Below, piece after piece: positions 11,101-21,816 of a DNA stretch of 64,000 nucleotides. The stretch covers positions 4,526,001 to 4,590,000 of the forward strand of contig JAEVHH010000004.1 of NCBI GenBank assembly GCA_017607445.1. Reading direction: 5' to 3'. Source of the DNA: Histoplasma ohiense. Taxonomy: Eukaryota > Ascomycota > Eurotiomycetes > Onygenales > Ajellomycetaceae. The notes below the pieces were generated by a model. It was not told the origin of the DNA, ran no database searches, and was given only the letters and a program-made list of their open reading frames with translations. Every line of letters begins with the position of its first letter. Position 1 is the stretch's first letter. A program made the translations under genes and the position numbers.

Positions 11101-12233
11101 AAATAGAATGAAAATGATAACAATAGATAGTTGTGAATGAAAAATGGAGAAAGAAAAAAAAAATAGTCAAAGCAATAAGGGGAAGCAAAAGGACCATCTG
11201 ATTAGGTTTGTTTAATGATGATTCAATGAATGAAATACAATAAAATACAATAAAATACAATAAATAAATAAATAAATAAATAAATAAGAAAAAAGACTTG
11301 TGTGCTCATTTCGCTATTTGAAACTGTTCCTCTTCTTATTCTTCTTTTACTTCTCCCCCGCTCGTTCTTTTACCACCACAATGGGAGGAACGAAAACCAG
11401 AGGAATCATGAAGCTACGAAGCTACGGATCCTTGTGCTGTGCATCCCCTCCGTACCGTGTTAGGAAAGGGGAACAATATTTTGCGACTTTAACAGAGTTA
11501 GCACATTTTATATGAATGCAGATGCCACTTTTACTAATCCATCGTACGGATTAGTTATCATATGATTGCAAAAAGTTGCAAAAAGTTGCAAAAAGTTGCA
11601 CAAGCTTCCCTGTCAGGTCCTTTGCTCTGGTCGAACACTCATATCATTCTCTGCAAAGCGACTCATGACTAGGTAAAAACTACCATTTACCATGCCGCGT
11701 ATCCTTTGTTGGTGGAAGTAGAAACAAACGAAGAGAAGAAGTTTCATCATCAGCAATAACTTAATTTTATTTCTACTCTGTCAATGAAAAGAAAAAGCTT
11801 CGTTTGAATCTCGAAGAAAATAACCCATTCAATCGCCAGCTGCTCATACTATCACTGCACTGCGCTTTGAAATAATATAATTGCATGCGTCCTTCTCCCT
11901 CCACTTCCATTGCCCCAATTCCCAGGCCGTGCTTCCTCAATTGTTTATTGATGGGAAAATGAGTTTGAGCTTAAGCCGAAAGACAAAATAATAACTATAA
12001 GAAATTTCAAAAAATGGATTTTAAAATAGGGTACCTAATTTTAGCCATGTTAAACAAACATTCACTGTAAGTATTTGAGCAAAACAGACAAGTGAGGAAA
12101 AGAGGACAGAAGGAATATCCAGGACATAATTTTTTTTAGGGGAATCCAGACCGTGCGAAAGGGAGGCTGGAAGTGGAAAATGTATATAAGCTACATAATA
12201 GGATTAAACACAGGAAACCAGCACTCCGTTCAT
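11101..12233. other. Intergenic region after chz1
   Basis: The 3' flank contains (AATA)n at about 11262-11286 and a threefold AAAAAGTTGC direct repeat at about 11570-11600. The rest is A/T-rich with no supported gene. Chz1 and the tandem genes to the right are convergent across this stretch. Confidence 0.6.
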
Positions 12234-12911
12234 CTATTTCTCAGGTTGGAAAGGGAGTATTTTGCCAAACGCTTTACGCAGCGTTCCGATCTTTGTCTCC
12301 TTCCATTTCAACGGCTGCTTATCTGTTTTCTGCAAGGTGAGGTTCTTCTCCTTTCTAACGGTGGCCCAGTCGATGCCAAACGCGCGTTCAAAACAAGGAG
12401 CCAAGTCATGAGCAGCGCATATTTCTTCATCCTCGCCCCTTTGCTTTTTACGTTCTAAAATGCCATTCAGGGCCTCATCCAGAGTGGAATTAACCGCGGG
12501 CAGTTTCAAAATGTCTCCTATAGCTGAAGCAGAAAAGTATGGTTCCCCAAGGCAGAACTGGGACTGAGTAGATAAAAGGCGCTGCCGGGATTCGCTACTT
12601 GATCCGAACAACTTCATATCACGAAGAAGAACCTTCGAATTGTTATGCAGGGTCGGGTAGACATTTCGTAAGGAGTTTAAACTATCAGTCGCTGTGACCG
12701 TTATTTCCATGGCTTTATTCCATATAGGAAGGAATTCATTTTTCCAGGGGCCGGGAAGAAGGCTTTTGGTCCACACATCGTGATCAAGCCGGGTGTGCAC
12801 TGGGAGTCCTCTCGGGGTTATACTCGTAACAACGACATCATCAATAAACTTTCCCGCTTCAATCTCTGCGGTAATCCAACCGGCGAATATCATTAGCCGG
12901 AATTCCGCCAT
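12234..12911 (-). CDS. Lineage-specific protein with CAAHDLAP motif, copy A
   Basis: Unknown function. From ATG 12911 (MAEFRLMIFAG) the frame gives 225 residues. The C-terminal half resembles the next gene (13643-14396): CLGEPYF versus YLGQPYF, then a charged helix, then ICAAHDLAPCFERAFGI versus VCAAHDLAPIFDKVFDI. The same frame stays open upstream without a stop to about 12990 and reads sensibly (WDWEIRNFLQKLFARLVVD), so the true start is probably in an earlier exon I could not join with a legal intron. No signal peptide or membrane segment is evident. I name no function. Confidence 0.55.
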   Translation of the reverse strand: MAEFRLMIFAGWITAEIEAGKFIDDVVVTSITPRGLPVHTRLDHDVWTKSLLPGPWKNEFLPIWNKAMEITVTATDSLNSLRNVYPTLHNNSKVLLRDMKLFGSSSESRQRLLSTQSQFCLGEPYFSASAIGDILKLPAVNSTLDEALNGILERKKQRGEDEEICAAHDLAPCFERAFGIDWATVRKEKNLTLQKTDKQPLKWKETKIGTLRKAFGKILPFQPEK

Positions 12912-13440
12912 GCGAAACAAGAAGGTGTCTACAACTAACCTAGCAAATAATTTTTGGAGAAAATTTCTGATTTCCCAGTCCCAAGGTCTACAGTAACCTT
13001 ATCATCCTCCGGAAGTGCGTTAATTGGAGTCATTTGCCCAACATCGATATTCTCCGAACTCGTCTTTAGAGGTGGCCGGATGAAGATTTCGCTTAAAGAT
13101 CTTTTTCCACTGATCTTCCGCCATTGCACGAGTGAGGCCTAAGAGCTTGGACAACGAGTTGAATTCGGAGACAGTTTGCTTTCCGATCGGACAATGATTT
13201 CTACAACAGATTCATTGAAGCAGTAGAGTTTCCAAATAGCGTATATGCTATGATCCGTTAGGAGCTGGACTGCGGCCTTCATGCTATTGCTGAAAATATA
13301 GAAGTTGTAATTCGAAGGTTCTGGTTCCAAATCGAGAGCGGAAAGAACTGAACCGAACGAGAGCCCATGTTCGACAACTTGCTCCCAACTCTTGTGCACT
13401 TGTTTATACTCCGTTCTGCTTTCTTCTTCGTATCTCAGAA
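12912..13440 (-). pseudogene. Coding-like sequence upstream of copy A, frames disrupted
   Basis: Protein-like stretches occur in successive frames. One, about 13440-13139, includes HKSWEQVVEHGLSFGSVL and IYAIWKLYCFNESVVEIIV. A second, overlapping, reads SEFNSLSKLLGLTRAMAEDQ and ends in a stop. A third reads TPINALPEDDKVTVDLGTG. I found no set of GT...AG introns that joins them in frame. Either the 5' half of copy A has decayed by frameshifts or the intron structure is unusual. Confidence 0.35.
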
Positions 13441-13642
13441 ACCATGCCTGATCGATTTAGGGGTGAATATTCGCCATTTCATAGTAAGGTTGAAAGGATG
13501 ACAGAAAAGTATGCGAGATAGACAAATTTTGTAGTGGCTGTGGGGAAGTAAGAAAATGGAATTGTGCGAAATGTGAGGTTCAGAGTTGTTATTGTCCGTG
13601 TTGTGTTGTGAGTTCGGCCGTGACTTCCCAGCCCTTTTTCCC

Positions 13643-14396
13643 CTAGGGTCGATTCTTCTTCCCTTTTTCCTTACCCTTCGGAGGGCCATTTCCTAATCCA
13701 CTCCAAAGTTCTTCTTCACTCATCGAGACCAGTGACCTGAACTTAGAGTCCTTGGCCAGTTTTTGGGGGTTAATATCAAACACCTTATCAAAAATCGGTG
13801 CCAGATCATGTGCTGCACACACTCGAAAATCTCCGCTCTCCACCCGCTTCTTCAGTCGACGATTCAGCCGTTCCTCCAGGGTGTGCTGGATTCTCTCTTT
13901 CAACGTTTCTCCATCATGGCCCACGGCAGTCCTTGTAAGTGCTGCCACTTCTTCCGCATTAAAATACGGTTGTCCTAGGTAGGTAACATCCACAACGCTC
14001 TCCAGGCGCTTTCGTGTAGTTGGATCAGTGGCAAAATTGCGCAGGTCATAAACCAGGACATGGATCCGATACCAGAGCGTTGGGAAATTGTCACTCTTCA
14101 GGTCAGAGATGTGAAATGTTTTTTCTGGATCCTCTGAGAGGCTCAGAGCTCGAGTCTGATCAGCCAAGTCGTTGCATCCATTTTTATGAACGCCCTATAC
14201 TATGTAAGGTTCGAGAAGTAAAGTTTCTTAACGTAGGTGGTTTGTAATCTGGACCTTAACGCGACGAGGAGCGCTGATCATCGAAGAGAATAGGTAAGAA
14301 AAGGATATAGCGCAAATAGATGCTACGGCATCTTCGTTAAAAGCACTCGGATAGTCAGACATCCAATTTGGAAGCTCTTCGTTAGCAACTTCCATG
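13643..14396 (-). CDS. Lineage-specific protein with CAAHDLAP motif, copy B
   Basis: Tandem relative of the gene to its left, same strand, unknown function. Proposed exons are 14396-14262 and 14194-13643, giving 228 residues. The downstream exon has no usable ATG, whereas the upstream exon begins MEVANEELPNWMSDYP. A 66-bp intron (GTTAAG...TATAG) joins them in phase 0. Conserved features shared with copy A are TYLGQPYF, a Lys/Arg-rich amphipathic helix (TLEERLNRRLKKRVE) and VCAAHDLAPIFDKVF. The tail is basic (PPKGKEKGKKNRP). Protein-level similarity with clear divergence suggests an old duplication. The donor choice is uncertain by two codons, because GTCCAG six bases on also fits. Confidence 0.55.
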
Positions 14397-14536
14397 GATT
14401 GGATGGGTATTGGCTCAAACCTTGGGATCTATAAAGTGCAGATCAAAGGACGTCACTGATAACGCTAGTCCGGAAATAGGTAAGCTACGGCGTCCGGTCC
14501 CGGACTTTTTATTTTTCCGGAACATGACTGAATAAT

Positions 14537-14840
14537 TGTTGGGCCACTGGGGCAAAAGAGCTTGTAGCTTGTAGGAGGATAACGATGTTGTGTATATTAT
14601 TACCTAGCTAAGCGAGAACAACACAATAGGTTTGTAAGAGGGGTTGAGCCCTGTTGGTTATTATCATCTATCTAGCGGCTAATATATCGATGGATATGTG
14701 TCGGGGTCACGTGGAATAGGGCTTCTGTAGGACCTTCACCAAGGTGTTAGGGGTTTTGATTGATTCATCCCCTCTACCACCAGCATGGCGCTGGTGGTGA
14801 TTTGAGCTCCTTTGCCCAGTGGCCGTAGTAATGCCTAACA
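14537..14840. mobile_element. Solitary LTR-like or inverted-repeat element
   Basis: About 300 bp starting TGTTGGGCCACTGGGGCAAA and ending GGCC...GCCTAACA. Its two ends are imperfect inverted repeats: the GGCCACTGGG-CAAA-GAGCT block occurs at both, with extra bases on the right. The TG...CA termini suit a solo LTR, but I see no 5-bp target duplication. The right third (14745-14840) recurs at 9999-10079. It has no coding capacity of its own. Confidence 0.55.
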
Positions 14841-15378
14841 GAGCGCGATCACCACCATAACTTCCGTCAGATCGTTCAATTCTAACCTCAATCTCGATCT
14901 AAATCAGAAATTAGCGCAATTAAACTCGGGGGCGTGAAATACAATAAAATTACCTGATACATACGGCGGCTCTTGCTCCACCTATATATCGCTGATGATG
15001 AATGTTTCGGCTCTGGGGTGTTTCCTGGTATTTTCCTCATCAGGGTTGTTGGAAGGGTGGACGCGTCGTTGGCAGCAGGCTGAGCAGAGCAAGCCCTCTC
15101 AACACCCTACAATGATTAGTTGTGGTCAGCGAGCCTTTCAATAGATAATACATATTATTTGAGATAGAGGGAGTATTGGCAGGCATACCTCGACCCATGG
15201 CGGCAAAAAAGAAAGGGCATCCGCATCTGACTTTCAAAATTCGCCCATTTTGAAAAAGCACAACTGTATCAGGGTACCGATCATTGGCAGGAAACTGCCG
15301 ATGGCATGCGTCCAACCGCTTTACCAAGCGGCGAAGGCGCTCTTTTCTTATTTGAGGATTTGAAGTCCTGATCATCAT
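14707..15378 (-). CDS. Doubtful small gene whose last exon lies in the repeat
   Basis: A tentative model reads 15378-15325, 15106-14954 and 14898-14707, giving 132 residues, with all joins in phase 0. It begins MMIRTSNPQIRKERLRRL. The middle exon reads TLMRKIPGNTPEPKHSSS, and the last exon (IEIEVRIERSDGSYGGD...) runs into the repeat element and stops there. The first frame also stays open for another 45 codons beyond the chosen donor, so an unspliced N-terminus is an alternative. No family is recognised. It may be a transposon-derived or decayed gene. Confidence 0.22.
14745..14840. repeat. Short TGTT...AACA repeat element, copy 2
   Basis: This 96-bp segment begins TGTTAGGGG and ends CCTAACA, giving a perfect 7-bp terminal inverted repeat. 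It contains the small hairpin CACCAGC-ATGGC-GCTGGTG. Copy 1 at 9999-10079 is shorter at the right end. It is nested at the right end of the larger element above. Confidence 0.7.
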
Positions 15379-17401
15379 CCGATTCTATCACTCCACCAAA
15401 TACCACTTTGTCTCCTATGGATCATCGAACGCTGTCTCTGGATCTCCGCGCTACCTGACGAGAAAAGGCTGGCCACATCCTCCCTGGCCACTACCCCACA
15501 GAAAGTACACACGCCCACGCATGATGCGCCGCAATAGAGGCGCATCACACACCTAACATGATTATCAGTATATCCATATTGCTAAAGACGTGACTTACAT
15601 ATATAAAATGTTGCCTTGGAAGAATGAAATGCCACCTGGGAAAAGAAGGGATGAAAGGGGGATACTCACAGGTTTGCAGGTTTTGCCTGCAGAGAGGCAC
15701 ATGCCTCGCAACGTTTTCGGTATCCCCCAATTTGGGGATCCAACGCTCACAGGTACGACCCATGGTTATCATGGTGTGATAACATTGCTAGCACTATGGC
15801 CACTAGGTTATCCATAGCAAATAGCCAACGTAACTATTTGTTAAATGGTTGCGCTCATAGTGATATATGCGACCGCCAGCCGTAGCATAATGGGGAACCA
15901 CATCTAGGGAGCAGCAAAATGTTTAAAATTTGAAAATTTTTGAAAATCGCGCAGGGGGCCAGAGAATTCTTTGATGATGGTCATGGTAAAAGAGAAGAAG
16001 AAGAAGAATCAAGAACAAAAGGAATTGTTTTTATCCCTTCCCTTGCCCCTAGCAACTATAGATTCACCGTTTCTACCATATCGAGCAATTGAATAACAAC
16101 ACATATAACTACTTCTTATATCGGGGATGTGATTACAACACATATATTGCCTACATCTACTACGCGATTGATATACCGCCTTCATCCAACAATATACTAA
16201 TCGGGTATATGCTTGATGCAAATCGATGCCTATACGCCATGCAACAAGCGTGCTTATATGGAATCAATATACACACTGTATATATACACATGTACTGTAC
16301 ATACTTCGCACATCTTCTTTCCTCTTCTCTTCTCTTTCTGCTCTTAGTGATTAGCTACTACCTACTTGCTATCTACTAATATCATTACTATTATTACCCC
16401 TTTCTACCTATCTTCTGCTATTCATCCTGAGTGGACTGTTTCTCATATTTCTGCGGTAGAAAAGGTCTTGATAGGAGAAGCTCGCTCCATCTTCTTGGGA
16501 TTGCTTACAGCCCCTGGCCGTCCTTGTTCTTGTGGTGAGAGAGACAGTCAGTCGTTCTGTCATTTGATGTGCGGGTTGGAATAGGCATCATTCTGTCACT
16601 AGAATTGTTTTTCAAGGTAAGATTTCCAGAAGATAGGAGGAACAAGATAGGAGGTCCCCTTTTAAGGCGGTAGGCTCGATGCTAGCTGGAGGATATGGTG
16701 AAGGGTTGAACTCGCGAGAAGGTTGTGAAAGGAAGAGAGAAGATTGATGCATCAACAATGAGAAGTGAAAGGAGGGCAGAGAATGAAGCTTCAAAACATG
16801 CACACAAACAAAACAAGAAACCAAAAAATAGTCAAGGGAAATGACAAGATATCAAAGACGATAATAATAGCGACAAAGGTCAGAGGCAAGGAACTCCTTT
16901 GATCCGCCTCCCGCCACCCCTTGCAATCTCCCGACTGATCTCTGCTTTGAAGCTATCAAAGACCCCTCACGCCGAAAGAGGTTTGCATGTATCCCCTCCC
17001 AGGTATGCGAGAGCCCTTGGAGGCTCTGAGCTAGTGAGGTGCGAATTGAAGGCGTGGGAGCATATTCCTTCCCAGCCTGCAATGCGCTGCCATCAACACT
17101 ACCTGGCTGATTATATATATACCAGTCAACAAAAAATAATTTAATTATTTATAAAAATATTTTACCCAACTAGTTCCTAGCTAAACTAACTAGTTTAATA
17201 TCTACTTATATAATTATATCAAATATCTAGTGGTTATATGAATGGAATTGGCATTGTAAAGTTTGGATGTCTTGGCAAAGGCTTCTTCGCTAGTGCCGTC
17301 GGGTCGAGCCGACGTAAGGTCTCCCGCCCAATCCTCTCCCGTTTTCTCTTCCCCAACACAAATAATGCCTGTCCCTTGCGTTCCATGCTGATATCGCAAT
17401 A
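15379..17401. other. AT-rich gene-poor stretch before bet1
   Basis: I see no gene I can support. Sequence between about 16080 and 16400 is strongly A/T-rich and TpA-rich, as in DNA altered by repeat-induced point mutation. A frame near 16410-16584 ends with a Cys-rich segment faintly like the tail of a LINE reverse transcriptase. The right end is the bet1 promoter. Confidence 0.5.
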
Positions 17402-18240
17402 ATGGCGTCGAGGTATGTCTTACAGAAAGACAAATTTTATCGGCATTCCTTTTTCTATGGGCACTCTCCCCCTAACATCTCCCGTTTTCACAGGTTCACC
17501 CATTCCACGCTTCACCAGCGCGATCCTCGAGCTTCCTCGAGCCTCTTCGATTCATATAGTGGCGGTAGCAGCGAGAGGGCTCGGCATGGAAGCAGGTCGC
17601 CAGCTGGCAAAGTTGGCGGATATGGCTTCTCCGGGTCGCCGAATGGAAATCCAGATAGAGGTGCTTCGGCAGGGTCTTATCGGGTGGCAACACCTAACTC
17701 GAGGTATGTTTGGGAAAGGGACCCTTTTTTTTCCAGAGCGTCGCATTCGAGACATGGGGTTTTTAATCGAATGTTTGTTGAATGTATACAATGGAACAGT
17801 GTGAATTGTGCTAACAGGAACGTATATCAAGAGGCCAGTATTCCGATGCAGTGCTTGACTCACTCGAGTCACAGAACGATGTGGAGCTTGAAGGCATGTC
17901 CGCGAAAGTGAAAATGTTGAAAGATGTATGCGTTTGCAGCAACTCCTCATTCTATTCATTAGTGACTTTCCCCTTGTACAAAAAAGTCCTTCTAGATTTA
18001 GTTCCTAACCTGGTTTTATATACATAAAAACAGATAACCATTGCGATCGGTGATGAAATCCGCGAGTCCTCGGCCCTTGCCGAGAAAATGAACGATACCT
18101 TTGACAGCACCAGAGTGAGGTTACGTGGAACCATGAATCGGATGCTTGTCATGGCTGAGAGAACGGGCGTTGGCTGGAGAGTCTGGTTAGGCTTCTTTTG
18201 TGCCGTGTTCCTGCTCTTCACTTATGTGTGGCTCTTTTGA
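17402..18240 (+). CDS. bet1: ER-Golgi SNARE Bet1
   Basis: Qc-SNARE needed for fusion of COPII vesicles with the Golgi. Exons are 17402-17412 (11 bp, MASR), 17494-17703, 17832-17925 and 18034-18240, giving 173 residues. The N-terminal third is Ser/Gly-rich and disordered. The SNARE helix runs from about RGQYSDAVLDSLESQNDVEL through VKMLKDITIAIGDEIRE, and a single C-terminal membrane anchor (VWLGFFCAVFLLFTYVWLF) ends the protein, as in the family. The third exon's acceptor was set at CAAG|AGGCCAG because only that restores GQYSDAVL. An unspliced reading of the first exon would give a false N-terminus. Confidence 0.92.
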
Positions 18241-19970
18241 ATCTGGAGTCTTGAATTCGGAAAATCAATAGAGAATCACACCAAATATTCTCCCCGAAAG
18301 TGAGGCGATGAATTTACGTCGGCATTACCGCGCCTGGATAACATCAGATGCAAACATGGATCACGGATAATAAAGGACATGGGGGAAGGGAATAAACCAT
18401 GGGATGCCAGGGGTATCATATAACCCTTTCTTTGATGCGGAAAACAAAAAGGGGAAACTCAGTTCTTGACCTTCCCCAACTTGCCTCGCCGATCCGCACC
18501 CATTTTCTCCATGGGTTGCTGTCTCTCTTGCGTGACTCAAATCTCGACCTGGCGGACGAAATACCACTTCCCTCTCTTCTCGACAACGTCACACAATGAA
18601 TATCATGATATCTAATCCACTAATTTTTAACGACAATTACATATATTAATTCACTAACCTCCTCCCCAGCTCATCCGTTGTTCATCTACCATCATCGCCT
18701 GCGTGTCAGTTTTGATTTTATCCATGGATATGCCTTCACAACCCATTCCTTGGCTGGCAGCTAGGAAGTGAAAGGGAATACGAAAAGGAACATGAAGACG
18801 GATTAAGCGATTTTTCTTTCACTACTCACCCATACACACTCGCACACACGCTCAAAACCGGCTATTTATTTTCATGAATGAACGAACATCGAGGGACCAC
18901 CTAAAGTTAATGGTGTTTCGATCTTCCTCGTCCTTTGTGTCTTTCCGTTTCGTTTCACTGTTTCTTCTCATTGGGTTTCAAATTAATTATTATATTAATT
19001 TTCGATATTTCCTATAAGGCACGGCACCCTCCTCGCCACTTAGTCTGGACTCTGGTTGTTAACCCTTGGCAGAGGATAACGAACTCAGTCGCATATGACT
19101 TTTTTGATGTACACATATCAGCCTTTGCTTCACGTATATTCTTCCTTCCTTCCTTTCTTCCTTTTTGAGCGGGAGGCCAAAAAAAAAAAAATCAATAGAG
19201 TCATGAGCGCGGGCGATTTGTCCCTTTTTTTGGACCTGATGTATTTTGTAATATCAGTCATAGATTGGCAGGTATCAGCTGCGGGGGTATTGGGTGGGAT
19301 TGTTTCTCTGAGACTGGCGTGGGATTTATCCTTATCGTTATATTTCCTATTTGGTTTCCTCCTGGATCCATGGAATGATTTGGCTATAGCTGTGTCTAGG
19401 TTGAACGACGGGCAGATAGACAAAAAAGTGGAATTGAATTTACATTTCCTGTTCTTTTGGCCTTTTTTTTTATGGGAAAGTTGTAGTAATGTACAGTATG
19501 TATGTCCATGCGATGTAATAGATACGAGAAATTGTGATATTCTTAGTCCCCTCCCAACCACCCTCCCGCCGGGTCCAGTACTGACACAACTCCCTTGTCT
19601 ATATTTACGAGCGCGAAGAGACTTACGATGATTTTAAAGGGTACTTTAACATCATATGCATCATCAACAAAACAACTCATTCCATCAGACAAAAATGATG
19701 TATCAACCCCCTGTCCCTAGCCTAGCAGAATTCATGGATTTAGTTTATTACCATAACGAAAGACCGATAGCCATCTAGACTGGTTGCCCCATAACTCCTT
19801 GCTGTGCTACATTAATCAAAATAAAGCGAAAACCGAAGGAAATAAAGATGCAGCCCCCATCATTTTACTTTTCCGGCGAAAAGCTTCATAAACGGGTAGG
19901 TGGTCTTGAAGTCATAATATATGGAAATTATCAATACAGGATGACCGACCAGAAAAATATCACGAAGCCA
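18241..19970. other. Intergenic region between bet1 and apc15
   Basis: The two genes converge here, so both 3' flanks lie in this stretch. It is A/T-rich with pyrimidine tracts. The frames seen (for example 19095-19631) are rich in Leu/Phe homopolymers and have no recognisable family. No RNA gene was identified. Confidence 0.6.
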
Positions 19971-21332
19971 CTACAAATCAAGACTATCTGACGATGCAGT
20001 CATCGCAGACCGTCTCCTCGACCTCCTCCGCTGGTTGCGTAAGTTTTCCGGTGATTCAAAGCCAATGGGACTGTTATCACCTCCTCCTCCACCCCATCCC
20101 CGCAAAAACTGACTTTCCGCTTCTGTCTCGCGGCGCACAAAGGAAGAGTTCGGGTGAAGATCCGGTATGGAGGAGGCAGGCATGGCGGAACTGCTTGAAT
20201 GGAAATGGTATGCGGTGGATACATGGGTATCCACTTCCATATCTGCGGTGGCGTATGCGTCCTCCTCCTCCTCCTCCTCCTCCTCATCGTCTTCATCATC
20301 CTCGTCGGTGTCAGTGTGCTCCCACTGTTGTTGCTGTGCAATGCCATCCTCCGCTAGACTGGGGATGTCGGCATCGAGATCACGTTCCATCATACTGTGC
20401 TCCTCATCCCTCAATCCCGAGGCGGAGAGAGGTGCGGAGGGTATATCATCGTCGAGGTCAGGCTGATTATCGAAATAATCACCATCTTCATCCTCATCCT
20501 CATCCTCATCCTCATCCTCATCCTCATCATCCCCATGCTCCTCATCATCGATACCAAACCCATCCGGCACCTCATCATCCAAATCTCTTTCCATCAGGGC
20601 ATCCCCCTCCTCCAATCCCTCCTCTCCCTCTTCAACCAGCCCCTCTACATCCCCCTCCTCCGCTTCATCCTCCCCTTCCCCATCCGCATCCGCATCGGGA
20701 ATATCATCATCCAAATTTCTTTCAAATGTCCCCCCATCCTCGCCCTCCTCCTCACCTCCGCCACCGACCAAATCCGCCCCATCTGCCCCAAAATCCATCC
20801 CCGCCTCCGCCTCCTCCGCCGCTGCCGCTGCAGCCCCTTCCTCCCTCTCCGCCTCCTCCTCCCGCACGCCCAGCATGGTCTTCGAGCATCCCGCCGGCTT
20901 AATCCACGCGTATCCAAATGCAGCGATGTTCTGCTTGCGGACCTGCAGCGCGTGTTCCTCGAGAAGTAGAGTTGCTAGGGAGTCGGCTGATGATGATGAG
21001 ACGGCGGCTGTGGTGGCTGCAATTGAAGCGTTGTTGGATCGCTGAGCGCCATGTTGCTGCTGTTGTTGGTGCGGGCGGCGGGCGTGTGAGCCCTGATGAT
21101 GGCTATTGTTGTGGTTGCGGAATCGGTTGGGATGGGAGGGTATGTACCAGAGGGAATGTGACTAGAGTTGGGGGGGGGGGACGGTTAGTGGTTACCTTAG
21201 GATTTGGGGGTGATGGTGGGGTTATTTTTTTTTATTTTTATTTTATTTTTTCCCTGGTGGTATGTGGAGGGAATGATATATGTAGAAACAGCTTACTTCA
21301 CGAGGTTCTATGAGGGGGAGTGAGGAGAACAT
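19971..21332 (-). CDS. apc15: Anaphase-promoting complex subunit 15 (Apc15/Mnd2 type)
   Basis: Subunit of the APC/C ubiquitin ligase; in the family it controls turnover of the mitotic checkpoint complex. Exons are 21332-21297 and 21161-19971, giving 408 residues. The N-terminus carries the conserved MFSSLPLIEPRE-SHSLWYIPSHP signature, followed by RKQNIAAFGYAWIKPAGCSK typical of fungal Apc15p. The rest is very acidic, with Asp/Glu runs, and includes four copies of a short motif: RNLDDDIPDAD, RDLDDEVPDGF, PDLDDDIPSAP and RDLDADIPSLA. A basic RNQRRRSRRRS segment precedes the C-terminus. The antisense frames over the acidic region are shadows. The acidic repeats vary in number among relatives, so the length is not diagnostic. 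Confidence 0.85.
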
Positions 21333-21816
21333 TTTCGGTGTGGTTCTCTTCTCTTTATTTATTATTTGAATTGTAAATTATAGGATTGTTTTTTATTTAT
21401 CATATTTTATGATGGATGGTGTAATCTGACACGGTTCATTGCGCGCGTTATCCTTTTGTATGTTGCCGTATGAATGTCGTTTTGGGGTTTACTAAGAGCA
21501 GAGCAGAAATGTCACGTGGTATGAGTTTTAGAGGGCTGCGGAAAACAGCACCTTGGGTAAGAAAGAGAGGTCACTGATCGTTGTCAAAGGCTAATGAGAA
21601 GCATAGATAAGACATTTCCAGTTCCTTGGATAATCCGTATGCATTCCAATGACATGATTGCAAGCTATGCTTGTGCGGACCGTGGAGTAGGGGTAATAAT
21701 CATCAAATCCGGATAAAGGTCAATGCTAAGTACTAAATAAGTATAAAAAAAAAAAAAAAAAAAAGGCCACACGGCAAAGAAGTGAACATGACCCATCCCA
21801 TCCAACTCTTAACTAA
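21333..21816. other. Intergenic region between apc15 and the secreted protein gene
   Basis: This is the apc15 promoter and the 3' flank of the next minus-strand gene. A 20-nt poly-A tract is at about 21748-21767. No gene or RNA is supported. Confidence 0.6.

Noticed and set aside
16366..16584. Frame ending in Cys-rich sequence recalling the tail of a LINE reverse transcriptase
   Set aside because: Only about 20 residues resemble it, with no catalytic motif nearby; too weak to annotate.
19994..20902. 302-codon Pro/His-rich plus-strand frame
   Set aside because: It mirrors the Asp/Glu-rich apc15 coding strand and has no start context or family features.
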